Source: Ophiodon elongatus
Lineage: Eukaryota; Chordata; Actinopteri; Perciformes; Hexagrammidae
Direction: 5' to 3'
DNA: 64,000 bases
NCBI GenBank assembly: GCA_016806645.1
Contig: JACSYO010000469.1
Location: forward strand, 1,550,001-1,614,000
Below are positions 17,424-28,613 of the stretch, in pieces. How positions within the stretch are numbered: the stretch's first letter is position 1; every line of letters begins with the position of its first letter. A program made the translations under genes and the position numbers. The notes beneath the pieces were generated by a model. It was given only the letters and a program-made list of their open reading frames with translations. It did not search any database and was not told the origin of the DNA.

Positions 17424-18225
17424 GTGAGACTGTTCAGCCGGGAGGACTTTGATGTGACTTTACAGTGTTGCTTTGTCGCAAACAAGAGAGAAACGTGTGT
17501 GCTGTCACATGACCTAAACACCTCTTAGTCCCTGGTTGTTGCATTATAGACCTCAGTTGTCACAAGACTGAAACTAGCGACCCTGTTTGCTCTTGAAATG
17601 TATGATACTAAACAATTATCACAGCTAAGCAGCAAGTCCAGACATATTTGACCTGAAAGAGTAAAATGACCTCTAGCATTTTGTCTTTTTTAATGTCAAA
17701 GTAGCCAACACCATAAACTCACAATATGCAGTACATGCACCATATATTGTGCATGTACTGTATATAATATATATTATTATATAAAAAAAGCTAATATAAA
17801 TCAGTGTAGGAATTATGAAAATGCATTGGGGCGGCAACTAATAAATAAAGTGATATCTTTAAACTATATTTTGGTTGACCCACAGAAAAACAATAGACAT
17901 ATTTAAGAATAACATGAGAGGAACAGCAAGCACATTATTGAGTTTAAGAAGTTGAAAATATTTGGTGATTATAATGACATATTATTACAAGCTAAACAAA
18001 GACCATTAAGTACATTCAGTGTACTATAATCTCATAGTGCACTACACCCTGTAGGTTTCTACAGGAATTTTACTTGTAAGAGGGAATGACTGAGCTATTT
18101 TGTCTTCTTCATCAAGCTTTCCTTCATTCTGGTGTGCCAAAAGTACCATGTTTCTCTGAAAAACTATTCTTTTCACCTCACTAACATATTTACTGTCTGT
18201 CCTCTTTCTCCATTGTCGCTTTCAG
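17424..18225 (+). other. macrod1 intron 1
   Basis: 802-bp intron with GTGAGA donor and CTTTCAG acceptor. It contains a 12-bp-arm hairpin (17729-17760) beside an AT-rich TATA tract. No other feature. Confidence 0.85.
17729..17760. repeat. Short hairpin in macrod1 intron 1
   Basis: CAGTACATGCAC (17729-17740) and its perfect reverse complement (17749-17760), loop CATATATT. Confidence 0.85.
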
Positions 18226-18324
18226 ACTTCTTGCTGTCTCTGTGTGTGAAGGACAGGCGTCAGCACTACAGGACGTCTAACTTTGTGCCACTGGAAGACG
18301 TCTCGGTGTGGACTCCCACTGCAG
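18226..18324 (+). CDS. macrod1: macrod1 coding exon 2
   Basis: 99-nt exon between a TTTCAG acceptor and a GTCAGA donor. With the split codon it reads DFLLSLCVKDRRQHYRTSNF, then VPLEDVSVWTPTA. Human MACROD1 has SFLKGLSDKQREEHYFCKDF then VRLKKIPTWKEMA at the same place: a helical lead-in to the macro domain. Phase 1 at both ends, as the neighbouring exons require. An open frame runs on into the intron but has no homology. Confidence 0.92.
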
Positions 18325-20143
18325 GTCAGACACCCAACATCACTCAAAGTCTCTGTCAAGTTCATTCAGGGTTGGGTGGTAGAACTGAGACTTTACCGGA
18401 GAGATGCAGAAAACACATAAATACTTTTACTTGTGGTATCAGATATTTGGCCAAATCACATAAAAAACATTTCCAAATTATGAGCAATATAAAAGGAGCT
18501 GGAAGCGACTTGCATGCAAAATGTAATATATTAATATGTAATGTGAGCAGAATCTGATGTGCACGAAACCACACAATTGAGCACACACAAAGCAAAAGAT
18601 GAACATACTGACATTAGATGTAATGTAACATCATCTCAAGATTATCACCTATTATCATAAAACCAGAAGCTTCAATAAATATTGTTTCCAAATGTCTTTT
18701 TTGTGTTCCTCTCCTTCTAATCTATGGGAGCCCCTGGATTTGACAGAGAAATGCATGCAGACAATTTTGCCTTTTTACTCTTTTAAAATGGCACAAGTAT
18801 ATGGGCTAGGTACGTTGTATCTCAGTTTGTTGGCCTGGTAACCCCAATTTAAAGGCTTTATTACTCAAATGTTATGGAACAATTTAGTCGACTCTATCTA
18901 GTACACATAATTTAGCATTCTGTACTGGAATAGTGAAATAATGTTATCCTTTTAACTAATTCCTGCAGTCAGGATTACAAATAAGGAGTGAAAAAGTAAA
19001 TAATTGAAACTTGGTGTGCGGCTATTCTCTCTTTAATTGTCACATTCTGCCTTTCTGTCTTTCCCTTCAGCCACATTCAGATCATGAATAAAAGGCCATT
19101 AACAAATGCTTTCCATTTGAAAAACGTTCTATTGTTTATCGATCGCCGTCCACTCGAGTGGACCCAAAACGTTTTGTCAGGCAGAGCGCACCCAAAGAGC
19201 ACCTGAACGAACACCCTCTCTTTATTTCTAGCGCCGTCTGCTGTAACTTTCCAACATTGCTGCTCCAGTTACAGTACGCATCTAACGACTGAGTTCCAGC
19301 CTTCTCCAATAGCCTTGTCCGCCACCAGACGCCCTCAGACTCATTCTCCTGTCCCAGTCATCTCACCCCCACATCCAGCAGCTCCATCCTGCAATAAACC
19401 CCGTCCCTTCAGTCCCAGTCACCTGACCTTGCCCACCCTCCTGCTCACCAGCCCTGCAGATGTTTCACCCGCCCCTTTCCCCCTCGCTCCCTGCCATACC
19501 GTCAACGTTGTGTGCTTTGTACCTTTGCTGTCAAGCCCCCAGAACCTTACCCTGACTTTGACCCTGCACCTGAACCTGCCAGTTGGCCTATATATACCTT
19601 CATTGTGGCAATAGCTCTAATACCTTGATAAAAAAAACAGTGAATAATCCAGTTAAGTAGATTTATATCTCAGGTTTGTACCTAAATGTAGAGAATAGGC
19701 TCTGAAATCTATTTGAAATGTATGTTCAGCGTAGACCATAGTATATTCATAAGAAAGTCTTTTCACTGTAAATTAGAATAGAATCGCCTATAGCAGCAAT
19801 ACACAACACTTCAGACCCATCAATTCAAACTGCTGTGCTATTTGGAAATATTGTTAGTTTGGCTAAATTTGGCCATATTACAACCAAACATGTCCTCTTT
19901 AACTCGGTATAGCCATAAACAAAGAACTGTTTGGTTGATAAGAAGTCATAACAAATACACAAACCCTTTTCTATAATATAACCGTACAACTTTAGATAAC
20001 AATAATTAAAAAATATAAACAGTTTTATTGTTTTAATGCTAGGTATAGGAGCAAACCACCAAGACATATTCCTTATTCAAGTTAACACGGTAAATACAAC
20101 TGATCCTGAAACTGAACTGAATGTATGTGTGTCTCATTATCAG
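18325..20143 (+). other. macrod1 intron 2
   Basis: 1.8-kb intron. A C/T-rich stretch at about 19120-19610 gives a long proline/leucine-rich open frame (19315-19614), which I judge compositional or a retroelement remnant. The remainder is AT-rich with no recognised element. Confidence 0.75.
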
Positions 20144-20251
20144 GCGGCTCTGAACAACCTCTCTACCAGAGGAATGAAAAGTTGGACCAGAAGATTTCCC
20201 TCTACAGCGGTGACATCACCCAGCTGGAGGTCGATGCTATCGTCAACGCAG
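20144..20251 (+). CDS. macrod1: macrod1 coding exon 3, start of the macro domain
   Basis: 108-nt exon, acceptor TTATCAG and donor GTATGT. It reads GGSEQPLYQRNEKLDQKISL, then YSGDITQLEVDAIVNA. GDIT-x-(L/I)-x-VDAIVNAAN is the signature first strand and loop of macro domains; the GDIT Asp contacts the adenine of ADP-ribose (known). The exon stops at VNA, one base into the next Ala codon. The following NSSLLGGGGVDGCIHRAAG catalytic exon is not found before 64000, so the intron exceeds 43.7 kb. Confidence 0.95.
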
Positions 20252-21089
20252 GTATGTGTCGAGGTGTAAATGAGTTGAGTTTTTGATTTGGATATGTGTG
20301 TAGATTAGTATTTCAACATGGTCACCAACGATCTATTTTCACACATGATTAATTAAAATGAAAAACGAGATAAAGCATTTTATTTCCTCTATTTTGTAAA
20401 GTAAAGTATTCAGCAGGGTAAAATGAAACGCATGCAAGATAGATAGATAAAATATGAAGAAGAAAGCCAACCAGTGGGGAAATATGATAAAGGATTATGG
20501 ATTTAAAAAGTTGGTGCTCAAGTGAACACAGCGCCCAGGCTGCTGCATCGATGTGAATGTATTGTCCATAAATTTAGCACAAAACAAGTGTGAGGGTGGT
20601 TTGTGATCATTATGGCTTTGATATTTTCTCAGTGTGTGGGAGGGACAGCTACAGGCTTTTATATGGTTACCAACAGGTTTGCATGGTGCAGTTCACTTTA
20701 AAGTAGTGAGTACACAAGAATACAAGAACAGCAAAAAGGGTTTAGAATCAGAAGGATTGCTGACTGGCTCCCTGGAAACTTCAAGAGTGGGCAAAGCTAC
20801 CTGGAAGCAGAGGTCGCTTTAATGTGAAGTCTCAGTACTGGAACGATTATGGATGAATGGCTTTGAAAAGGACCTGTGTAAAATAACCAGACTTAACCAT
20901 AAGAGATTTTTTAAAGGCCAATACGAACTCTTTGGTCAAATCAGCTGTCGGAGAATGAAACTAACCATAGTTTTATTTGGGTACCACATCAGGAGTGGTT
21001 TACACTAATCATTGTATTAAGAGACATTTGTGTAGACACATCGGTTATTGCAACCAAACAAGACTCAGATGTTTCTGCATTAACTGGTG

Positions 21090-21345
21090 GCTACTACAAA
21101 TCGACTATTTTCATTATCAGTTAATCTGTTGAAAATGTTTTGACTAATCAATTGTACAAAGTTTCATCTTCAAATGTCTTATTCTATTGAACTGAATCCC
21201 AAAGATATTAAATTTAAAATATTGTAATTTTTTCTTTGTTTAAACAATTTATAACTTATACTTGGTGATCAAAATTGTTGCCAAACATTTTCCTGTCAAT
21301 TGATATATTGCCTAATTGTCTCAGCTGATGTGAACACGAAGAAGA
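21090..21345. mobile_element. Relic of a widespread fish AT-rich DNA repeat
   Basis: Contains TTTTCATTATCAGTTAATCT, then CTTCAAATGTCTTATTC and CCCAAAGATATTAAATTTA, the order found in a repeat I recall as very common in teleosts (hAT-like, non-autonomous). Degenerate; ends approximate. Confidence 0.5.
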
Positions 21346-22002
21346 ATTGAGTTCAGAAATGATCTGCTGCAGACAATAAGAATATGTATTTGTACCAAGT
21401 TCACTCATAATAGAAATATCAATGCTTATGAGGAAAACATATCTATTAATACTGAAATGTAATTAGTCAGGCTTTCCATACATAAACCTTTTTAATATTG
21501 GGCAGTTATACAATTAATTAAACTGAGCTGAATAACAATAAAAAGCTGATACCAACTCTAGTAAAAATGAATAATATCAGTAGATATACTGTATTAGGCT
21601 AACCTTGTACATTTTGATTAATTTAGTCATATCACATTTTTTAAAGCCACGTATACTATTTGGTCACATAACACACTTCCTCCCACCAGTTGTTTTCCGG
21701 TGCTTACGAGTGGGATTAGGGTGTTTTCCAGTGACCATTAGATGGAGCCAAAAGCCAGTTCATTCACTGAAGACCTTTTACCACAAAGCTGTTTGTGCAT
21801 TTGGGGGAAATTTAATCGGCGTGTTGGCACAGATGGTGCATCGGTGGAGAGTGAGGCAGGCCAGCATGCCTAAATGATGCTTGATGATTAGGCCTTAGCA
21901 GAAAATGATAGATCTTCATTGGCAGCTGACTGTCAGCAGGTGTACGCTGTGCCAGCATCCAGTAAATATGTTGATGTTTCACTCTCATTTGTGTTATCAC
22001 TG

Positions 22003-22004
<2 letters not shown>

Positions 22005-22062
<58 letters not shown>
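22005..22062. repeat. (GT)n microsatellite, about 29 units
   Basis: Uninterrupted GT dinucleotides in macrod1 intron 3. Confidence 0.98.
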
Positions 22063-22065
<3 letters not shown>

Positions 22066-22956
22066 CATTCATGCGTCTGCCTGCAAATGTTCAAATAATT
22101 ATGTGTGTGTACACAGTAAGTAATTGTAATTTGTCTCTTGTGTGTCTGTAGAGGCGACTTTTTCTTCCGATGTGTGTTTTACAAGAGCTTTTTACAGAGT
22201 CGCAGGATGCAAAGTAGCATGGAATTAACTAGAGGAAACAGCTAGTAAAGTGTCATTTAGCAGAGAGGACGAGGCAAGGTGAAGGAGGGAGGAAAAAAAA
22301 CACAACAACGCCAGATGAAACATGACTGAGAGACGGAGCGTGACAGAGACTCGGCACACCAACTCACAAAAAGCGAGGGGAGAGTCTGGAGGAGTGAAAA
22401 GAAGAAGATAAAAGAGAGGCAAGGAAAGGACACAGGCTAGTATTTAAATCTCAGACTGCATTGCCATGGCAACAAGCAGGTACAGGGTACCCACATAGGG
22501 GTTTTTGGTCAGCAGAGTCCGATCATCCTTTTCTGTGTGACTGACCGTCTGACTTTCTCCGTAGTCATTTTGCCGACTAAGCGTCTGACCTTTTCAGTCG
22601 ATGAGTAACTGAGTGACTAAGAGGCTTTCAGCGATGTCAGTCGCACTTAAAAAGATATGACATTAAAATTAAAGAGAGAAGCAAACAGACATCGAGGGAC
22701 AAGAGAACAATTAGAAAAGCGACAGTTAGTTACGCTCATTTAGGAAATTGCTTGCAAGCTTATTCTCCTGTTGCAGATCTAACAGCAAAGCATGAGCAGC
22801 CAAATCGGTGCCTGTGGTTTTTGACATGTTGAGGGTGTTGTGGATTGTTTTCTGGCTGCTATGAGAGGCCTTGAAGAATAATTTAGCTCATAACGCAGCA
22901 AACATTTAATTGAATCCAAGTGCAGCCAATTATAAGCTATACTGGCAGACTGGTAG

Positions 22957-22998
22957 GCATGTATCCACAGCTCCACGTATGTAGCTGTGGATACATGC
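22957..22998. repeat. Perfect hairpin, 16-bp arms
   Basis: GCATGTATCCACAGCT (22957-22972) and its exact reverse complement (22983-22998) around a 10-nt loop. Confidence 0.92.
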
Positions 22999-23060
22999 AG
23001 ATACAGACACAGCACAGGAAACCTGTGAATGAACAGGTGGAAACCAAGTAATATGCTGCT

Positions 23061-23129
23061 CCTTCCTTCCTTCCTTCCTTCCTTCCTTCCTTCCTTCCTT
23101 CCTTCCTTCCTTCCTTCCTTCCTTCCTTC
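23061..23129. repeat. (TTCC)n microsatellite, about 17 units
   Basis: Pure CCTT tetranucleotide repeat; the minus-strand frame reads as repeated EGRK and is an artefact. Confidence 0.97.
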
Positions 23130-23570
23130 AGCACTGATTGATCAGGTAAAGAGGACGTTGCAGGGAGGCTGGCCGGCCGCTGTTTGTAGTTCGTGTCGCT
23201 CTCAATAAAGATCGGATTTACAGTAACTCTCCACTCCTCCCCCTTCTCCTCCTCTTCTCCTCCCCTTCCATCGCCCCCTCCCTTCCTCATTCCTTCCACA
23301 CTTTTACAGCCCCTGGCTCCTGCCCACTCCTATAAAACACTACAAACATAAAAACCCACAAGCACTTAAGAGCCGTCCTGGTGAGGAGGGTGGGTGTGGG
23401 GGGGCATCGGAAGGAGGAGAAGGCGGGCAGAAACATCCTCCTCTTTACACCCCTCAATCACTCCGTCCGGAGAAGGAGAGAGAGATGGAGGGGAGGATAT
23501 ATTGTCTCTGATGGGCTAGCTGATTAAGATGGATTGCACAATGAAATGTCTTTGGAGTGATGAGTTTTTG

Positions 23571-23595
23571 GTGTGTGTGTGTGTGTGTGTGTGCG

Positions 23596-23628
<33 letters not shown>
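23571..23628. repeat. (GT)n microsatellite with GC interruptions
   Basis: GT repeat interrupted twice by GCGT. Confidence 0.95.
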
Positions 23629-25639
23629 ACGACGTCTCTGCAACTAACTTTGCATTAAAACCTTTTTTCAAATTGATTAAATGCAAATTTGCTTAGCTCT
23701 ACTGAGCTGCATTTTCACTCGCAAAAGTTTTATTCCTCATTTCCATTCCAGCACTCTCAGCCACCATCGTGTTTATTGTGTTTGACATTAAAAGACATTC
23801 ATTTTTCTCGCATTGAGTTGAAATTTAATTGAAAAATATTTAAAAACTGGACATATACAGTAAGTTCTCTGTGTTTTTTGTTAAGTGTTCCTTTTTCCAG
23901 TGGAGCTAAGTCCATGAGAGTAAATGCAGCGGCAGAGTCTGCTGATAAATCTTTCAGGCTAGACTATAAAAAACTGTCCCTAAAATTAAGCCGTGCACCG
24001 TCAAGTGATAAAGAATATTCTGGTCCTATCTCAGTCTTTAGAGCTTGAACTACTTGTCATCGGCACAATTTCTGCTTGCTAAGAGGGAGAGTGTGTGTCT
24101 GTGTGTGTATGATTATGCAGGACTGACAGTTGCACACTTTTGTTTGGATGTATTGACAAGATTACGTACGTGTATGCCTGCGTGTTGACACCTTTTCACA
24201 GCTACACCTGCTTGTGCCAGAATAAGTCGGTGCACGTGAACCTGGCTCCATGAATGTGTGTGTGTGTGTGTGTGTGTGTGCGTCGCAGTGTCTGGAGGGG
24301 TGGTGTGTGACTTGTGTACTTTTGCATGTGATTTGAGTGCAGGTGTGCGACATGTTTGTGTGCACATGAGATAGGGTCTCCCAGGTTTCCCTCTGCAGGT
24401 CAGAGATAAAGCTGTTGGTTGGCGCTGGAAATCCACTCACCGTGGCAACAGCTGAGAGATACAAGATTAGAGCCAATAGTTTTTCTGGCCTGCAGGTGCA
24501 GACAGGATGTGAGTGAGAGTGAGTGTCTGTAGACTACACCGTAACTTCCTGACAGATAAGAAACCTAGAAAGAAAGCCGGGGTGGTGTGTTGACAGACGG
24601 GAAGGCGAAAATAGTCAGAGAGTCACGGGGTGCTGTAGGTGTAGCAACACCACTGAATCCACTGAATGCGTAATTTGACCATCAGTGTGGCTTAAAAGTG
24701 ACGGAGGCTTTTAAAAAAGGCCAAGGACTAGTATTTTTATCAGAAAATCCAAGCACAAACAAGCCGGCTATGACTCATGGGAGACTTGCAAAGCTTTGTG
24801 ACATTCATTGGATTTACTCGCTGATCAAAGCCTGATAATGAAAGTTTGGATGTGTAGTTGATACAAAGGTCAGAGGCAGACTTGGTTCAAATGACAATAT
24901 CAAGTAGTACAATTCAGAATAGACATCATCACAAACGCTTCATATTCATGAATACATACTGACATGACAATAAGACAACGCTGATCATAAAATTAGCCCC
25001 TTCTGCAACACCTGGATTTTTTTGAAGAAACATTATTTATAATGCACGTGTCCTCACACCATCTGGTCACATTAAATCTAACAGTGACAATACAGCAGGC
25101 AAATATGAACTTCAATCCAACTTCGTCTCATTACGGTTGATTATCAAATTAACTTTAGCCTGGAGAAGGTCTGATTAATTATTGCAAAGTGTACGTTCAG
25201 TGATCAATCATTAAACATGTGGCCTTTTCCTGAAGCCTAAAAGTATAATATTCAGGTGAGGTGCATGTATAATAAAACACTGAGGGGAAAAATACAGCAT
25301 AAAATCCCAATTTTAATTGACTGTTAGGAGGCTTTTTTTTTCCTTCACATTTTCAACATGCTTCTGTCAAGCAGTTTGTTTTGGGGACGTGGAAAGTTTT
25401 TCTGAGTGTTAACATTTTTCTTCTTGGGCTCTCGGTCTTTATAGCGTCTTATAACACACAGTGTTCCTTGACTGCTTGACAGATGTTTGATGTTTGCCTC
25501 GTTGGTTACTCCTGGTGCTTGAGTTGTCAACTGATGGCGCCTCGCTGCCTCGCTCCAGTTGTTTAAGTGGCGCAAACTGCTGTTGTGAATGCGTTACGAC
25601 ATTTAAATGTCTTGTCCTTGAAGACGACTGTTTTTCACG

Positions 25640-25735
25640 TCTAGTTTCCAGACAATTATATTCATTATCAATTAATCTGCTGATTATTTCCTTGTTGATT
25701 GATTATTAGTTTTGCCTGTAAAATGGCAGAAGATG
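25640..25735. mobile_element. AT-rich fish DNA repeat relic
   Basis: Includes TTCATTATCAATTAATCTGC and TGTAAAATGGCAGAAGATG, similar to the relic at 21090. Short and degenerate. Confidence 0.45.
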
Positions 25736-25762
25736 TATTGTAATGTAATATTTATTATCTTA

Positions 25763-25940
25763 AGCTGCAACAGTACATCTATTAATCGATTAGTTGAATT
25801 AATGGTCAACTATTTTCACAATTGATTAATTGTTTCAGTCATCTTTCAAGCAAAAATACCAAACATTCTCTGATTCAAGCTTCTCAAATGTGAGGATTTA
25901 CTCGTTTTATTTGTCATATGTAACAATCAATTAAATGTCT
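25763..25940. mobile_element. AT-rich fish DNA repeat relic, other orientation
   Basis: Starts AAGCTGCAACAGTACATCTA, with ATTAATCGATTAGTTG, then AAATACCAAACATTCTCTG and GCTTCTCAAATGTGAGG, a recognisable common teleost interspersed repeat. Family name not assigned. Confidence 0.5.
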
Positions 25941-28539
25941 TTAGGTTGTGAATGTTAGCAGAGGTGGCCTGATGTGGTATTCAGAGCTTTGACATTATGT
26001 CACTTATATATAATAATATATAAAATGTAAAGATTGACTGACCTGAAACCAATAAATGGTTAAAAAGTTGAATTGAATACATCAGTACAGGAGAAATCTG
26101 CAATGTCAACTTATTACAATACTCCACATGAAGATGGGTGTGTGGGATAATCATCAACAATTGCACATCAGTGTTTTTTGAGCTTGGATGCTTCCTTCGG
26201 GTGCAATATACATTTAACCCAGCGGCGGAGCATCTTTTATTGATTCCAGAGAAGTCTGTGGTGGATGATGACCAATAGCTGTAGTGGGGGTTGGTTGTGA
26301 GGTTTGGGGGTTATAGAGGATGAAGAGGATGAAGGATCGGGGGCCTTGGGATGGCATGGATGAGTGCACCCAGACGGGCAGACAGAACAGCTGGAGGACC
26401 AAGGTGAGGGAGATGTGCTCAGTGATCGTGTTTGGTGATTTTAAGAAGATAAAACAGGCGACCCCTCGGTTCTGCAGGTAGAACCCATAAGAAGAGCATT
26501 ACCTTACAGTGGCACAGCGTCGCTCTCCTTCTGCAAGGCTTCACTGATTCTTTGCTGGCTTTGTCAATGGAGCTTAGCGCCCTGCACAGCGCCAAAATCA
26601 GCCTGGCAGACATCCGTGCCTTTTGTCACTCTGCTCGAGTGTCTATGGAAGATTGTCAGGCCTGACTTGTTGTAAATTGCTTCAGAGCGGCTAAAATTGT
26701 TTTTTCAGATCTCACCTTAGCTGCAGTTTTCCTAATTTGACTGGAGTAATAGGGGGACATGGTGTGAAAATCTTTGCATGTTCAACATCTTTATAAGGGA
26801 TTTTCCAGCTTCAGCCCAAGGATTAAGTGATTTTTGTCACAGATCTACTTTGAATGCCTCAGTATCTACTCCAGTCTCAGTGCTTAAGCTGATGATAGTC
26901 TGTTTGTTTTAAGTATGCACATCATGTAGCACTTATTAGAGGATAATCAAGTTGTAGCCAGCTGTAGCATTTTCTTTTCCCCGCCTGAGGAATTAATGTT
27001 TTCAAGGCTGCATTTCGTCCTTAGATGGCTGCCACTTTTTCATCGTCACTTATCAAAGGTTTTAATCAAGAGGGACTTGTTGTTGTGATCCACCCAGCCT
27101 CCCTGGTAGTAACGGGGGTCAGAGGAGGTGATGGAAAACCCAGGACAGAAACTGTTGCGGTCCCACAGGCCCTTACAGTGTGTGCTCTCTATGTCTCTCT
27201 GTGCTGCAGTTACCATACATCTACCCTCGAGCTCTTGTCAGCTCCTTTTAGGACAGGCTCGTATTACAAGATGCAAAATGTCACACCAAGTTTGCTATCG
27301 CAGACAAATATTTTACATGTGTGTAACCTCAAAACAGATATTATAAAATGAGCCTGAGTGTATTTATGTGTGTGTTTTGATGCACAATGGGTGCTTAAAT
27401 TAAAGGAAGATGAAATATAACCTTATACCTCCTCTCAGCCAACCTTTCTACTTCTCTAAGAATTCATTTAGAGTTGTATTGTTTACTCAAAAGTAAATTG
27501 GGTGCATATGCTATGAAGCAGAACGGGTTACAGATCCCTCGTGAACTGCACTGTTTCTCCCTGCCTTAGTGACTGTACTTCCTTAGCTCTAGTTCCTATA
27601 GCAGTTTTTCCCACTGCGCTGACTTTGTGTTTTGTGAAGCAGCGCTAATGGACATGTTCTCACAATATGCCTGTCAACTCGCCGTACACACATGCACTTA
27701 CAGAGGAAAATTGGCTTTGCTGATGCTGCCTCCGTTTCAGAGTAAATATGATGTGCTGTCAGAATTTAGCCCTGCCATGATCACCTCACCACTCTATCAG
27801 CCACTAAACAACACAGCGGTGGGCATCAAGCAGAGTGTGACGTTAACCCGTTTTTATCTTGAGTGGAAGGAGGATTTTCTGTGCAAAAGCCAATAAAAGA
27901 GTGTGTGGGGAAAATCCATCTGAGTTTGATCTGTATGGATTTTAATCAGCGAGGTCAACAGTAAGCAGTGATAGGCAGGGTCATGGGCAGGGACTACTTA
28001 TGGAGTACCACAAAGAATACTAAAAAGTTTATATTGATTTTGATATTTTTTATTATTATTGAGCAAAATATGTCTTTTTGTGGAAGGGATCAGCTGTTTT
28101 TTTACATTTTTATTAGCTTACAATAGGCCTGCAACTTAGTTATTTTCATTGTTGCTGCCGAATGCTTTGAGCTTGTAAAAGTAGCAATACCACACTGAAA
28201 AATATCACCACCATATGTAAAAATCCTGCTTTCAAATTTCAGGTACACAATTATTATAAGAAAAATGTACTTCAAGTATCATTACATAAATACATAAATA
28301 TTGCAATACTTTCATCAGTGTGCCATAGGCTCAATCATTGTGTTACCTCCTTTGGCAAATTAAAGTGACTTAATTTATTTAACTGAAAATCTTTGAGGTT
28401 GCCACTTTAAATACAGTACTTAAGTAAATATAAGTAGACAGGCAGGTGGAACCGGATAGCTGGATGCTAAAACAAAAGTCCAATCTATTCCCGAAGTGAC
28501 CTTTATAGATTGAGCTGCTTAGGGGAATGAGGGGCAGGG

Positions 28540-28541
<2 letters not shown>

Positions 28542-28611
<70 letters not shown>
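28542..28611. repeat. (CA)n microsatellite, about 35 units
   Basis: Uninterrupted CA dinucleotides. Confidence 0.98.

Positions 28612-28613
<2 letters not shown>

Noticed and set aside
19315..19614. Pro/Ser/Leu-rich 99-codon frame in macrod1 intron 2
   Set aside because: Arises from a C/T-rich tract; no homology to macrod1 and not needed for frame continuity between exons 2 and 3.
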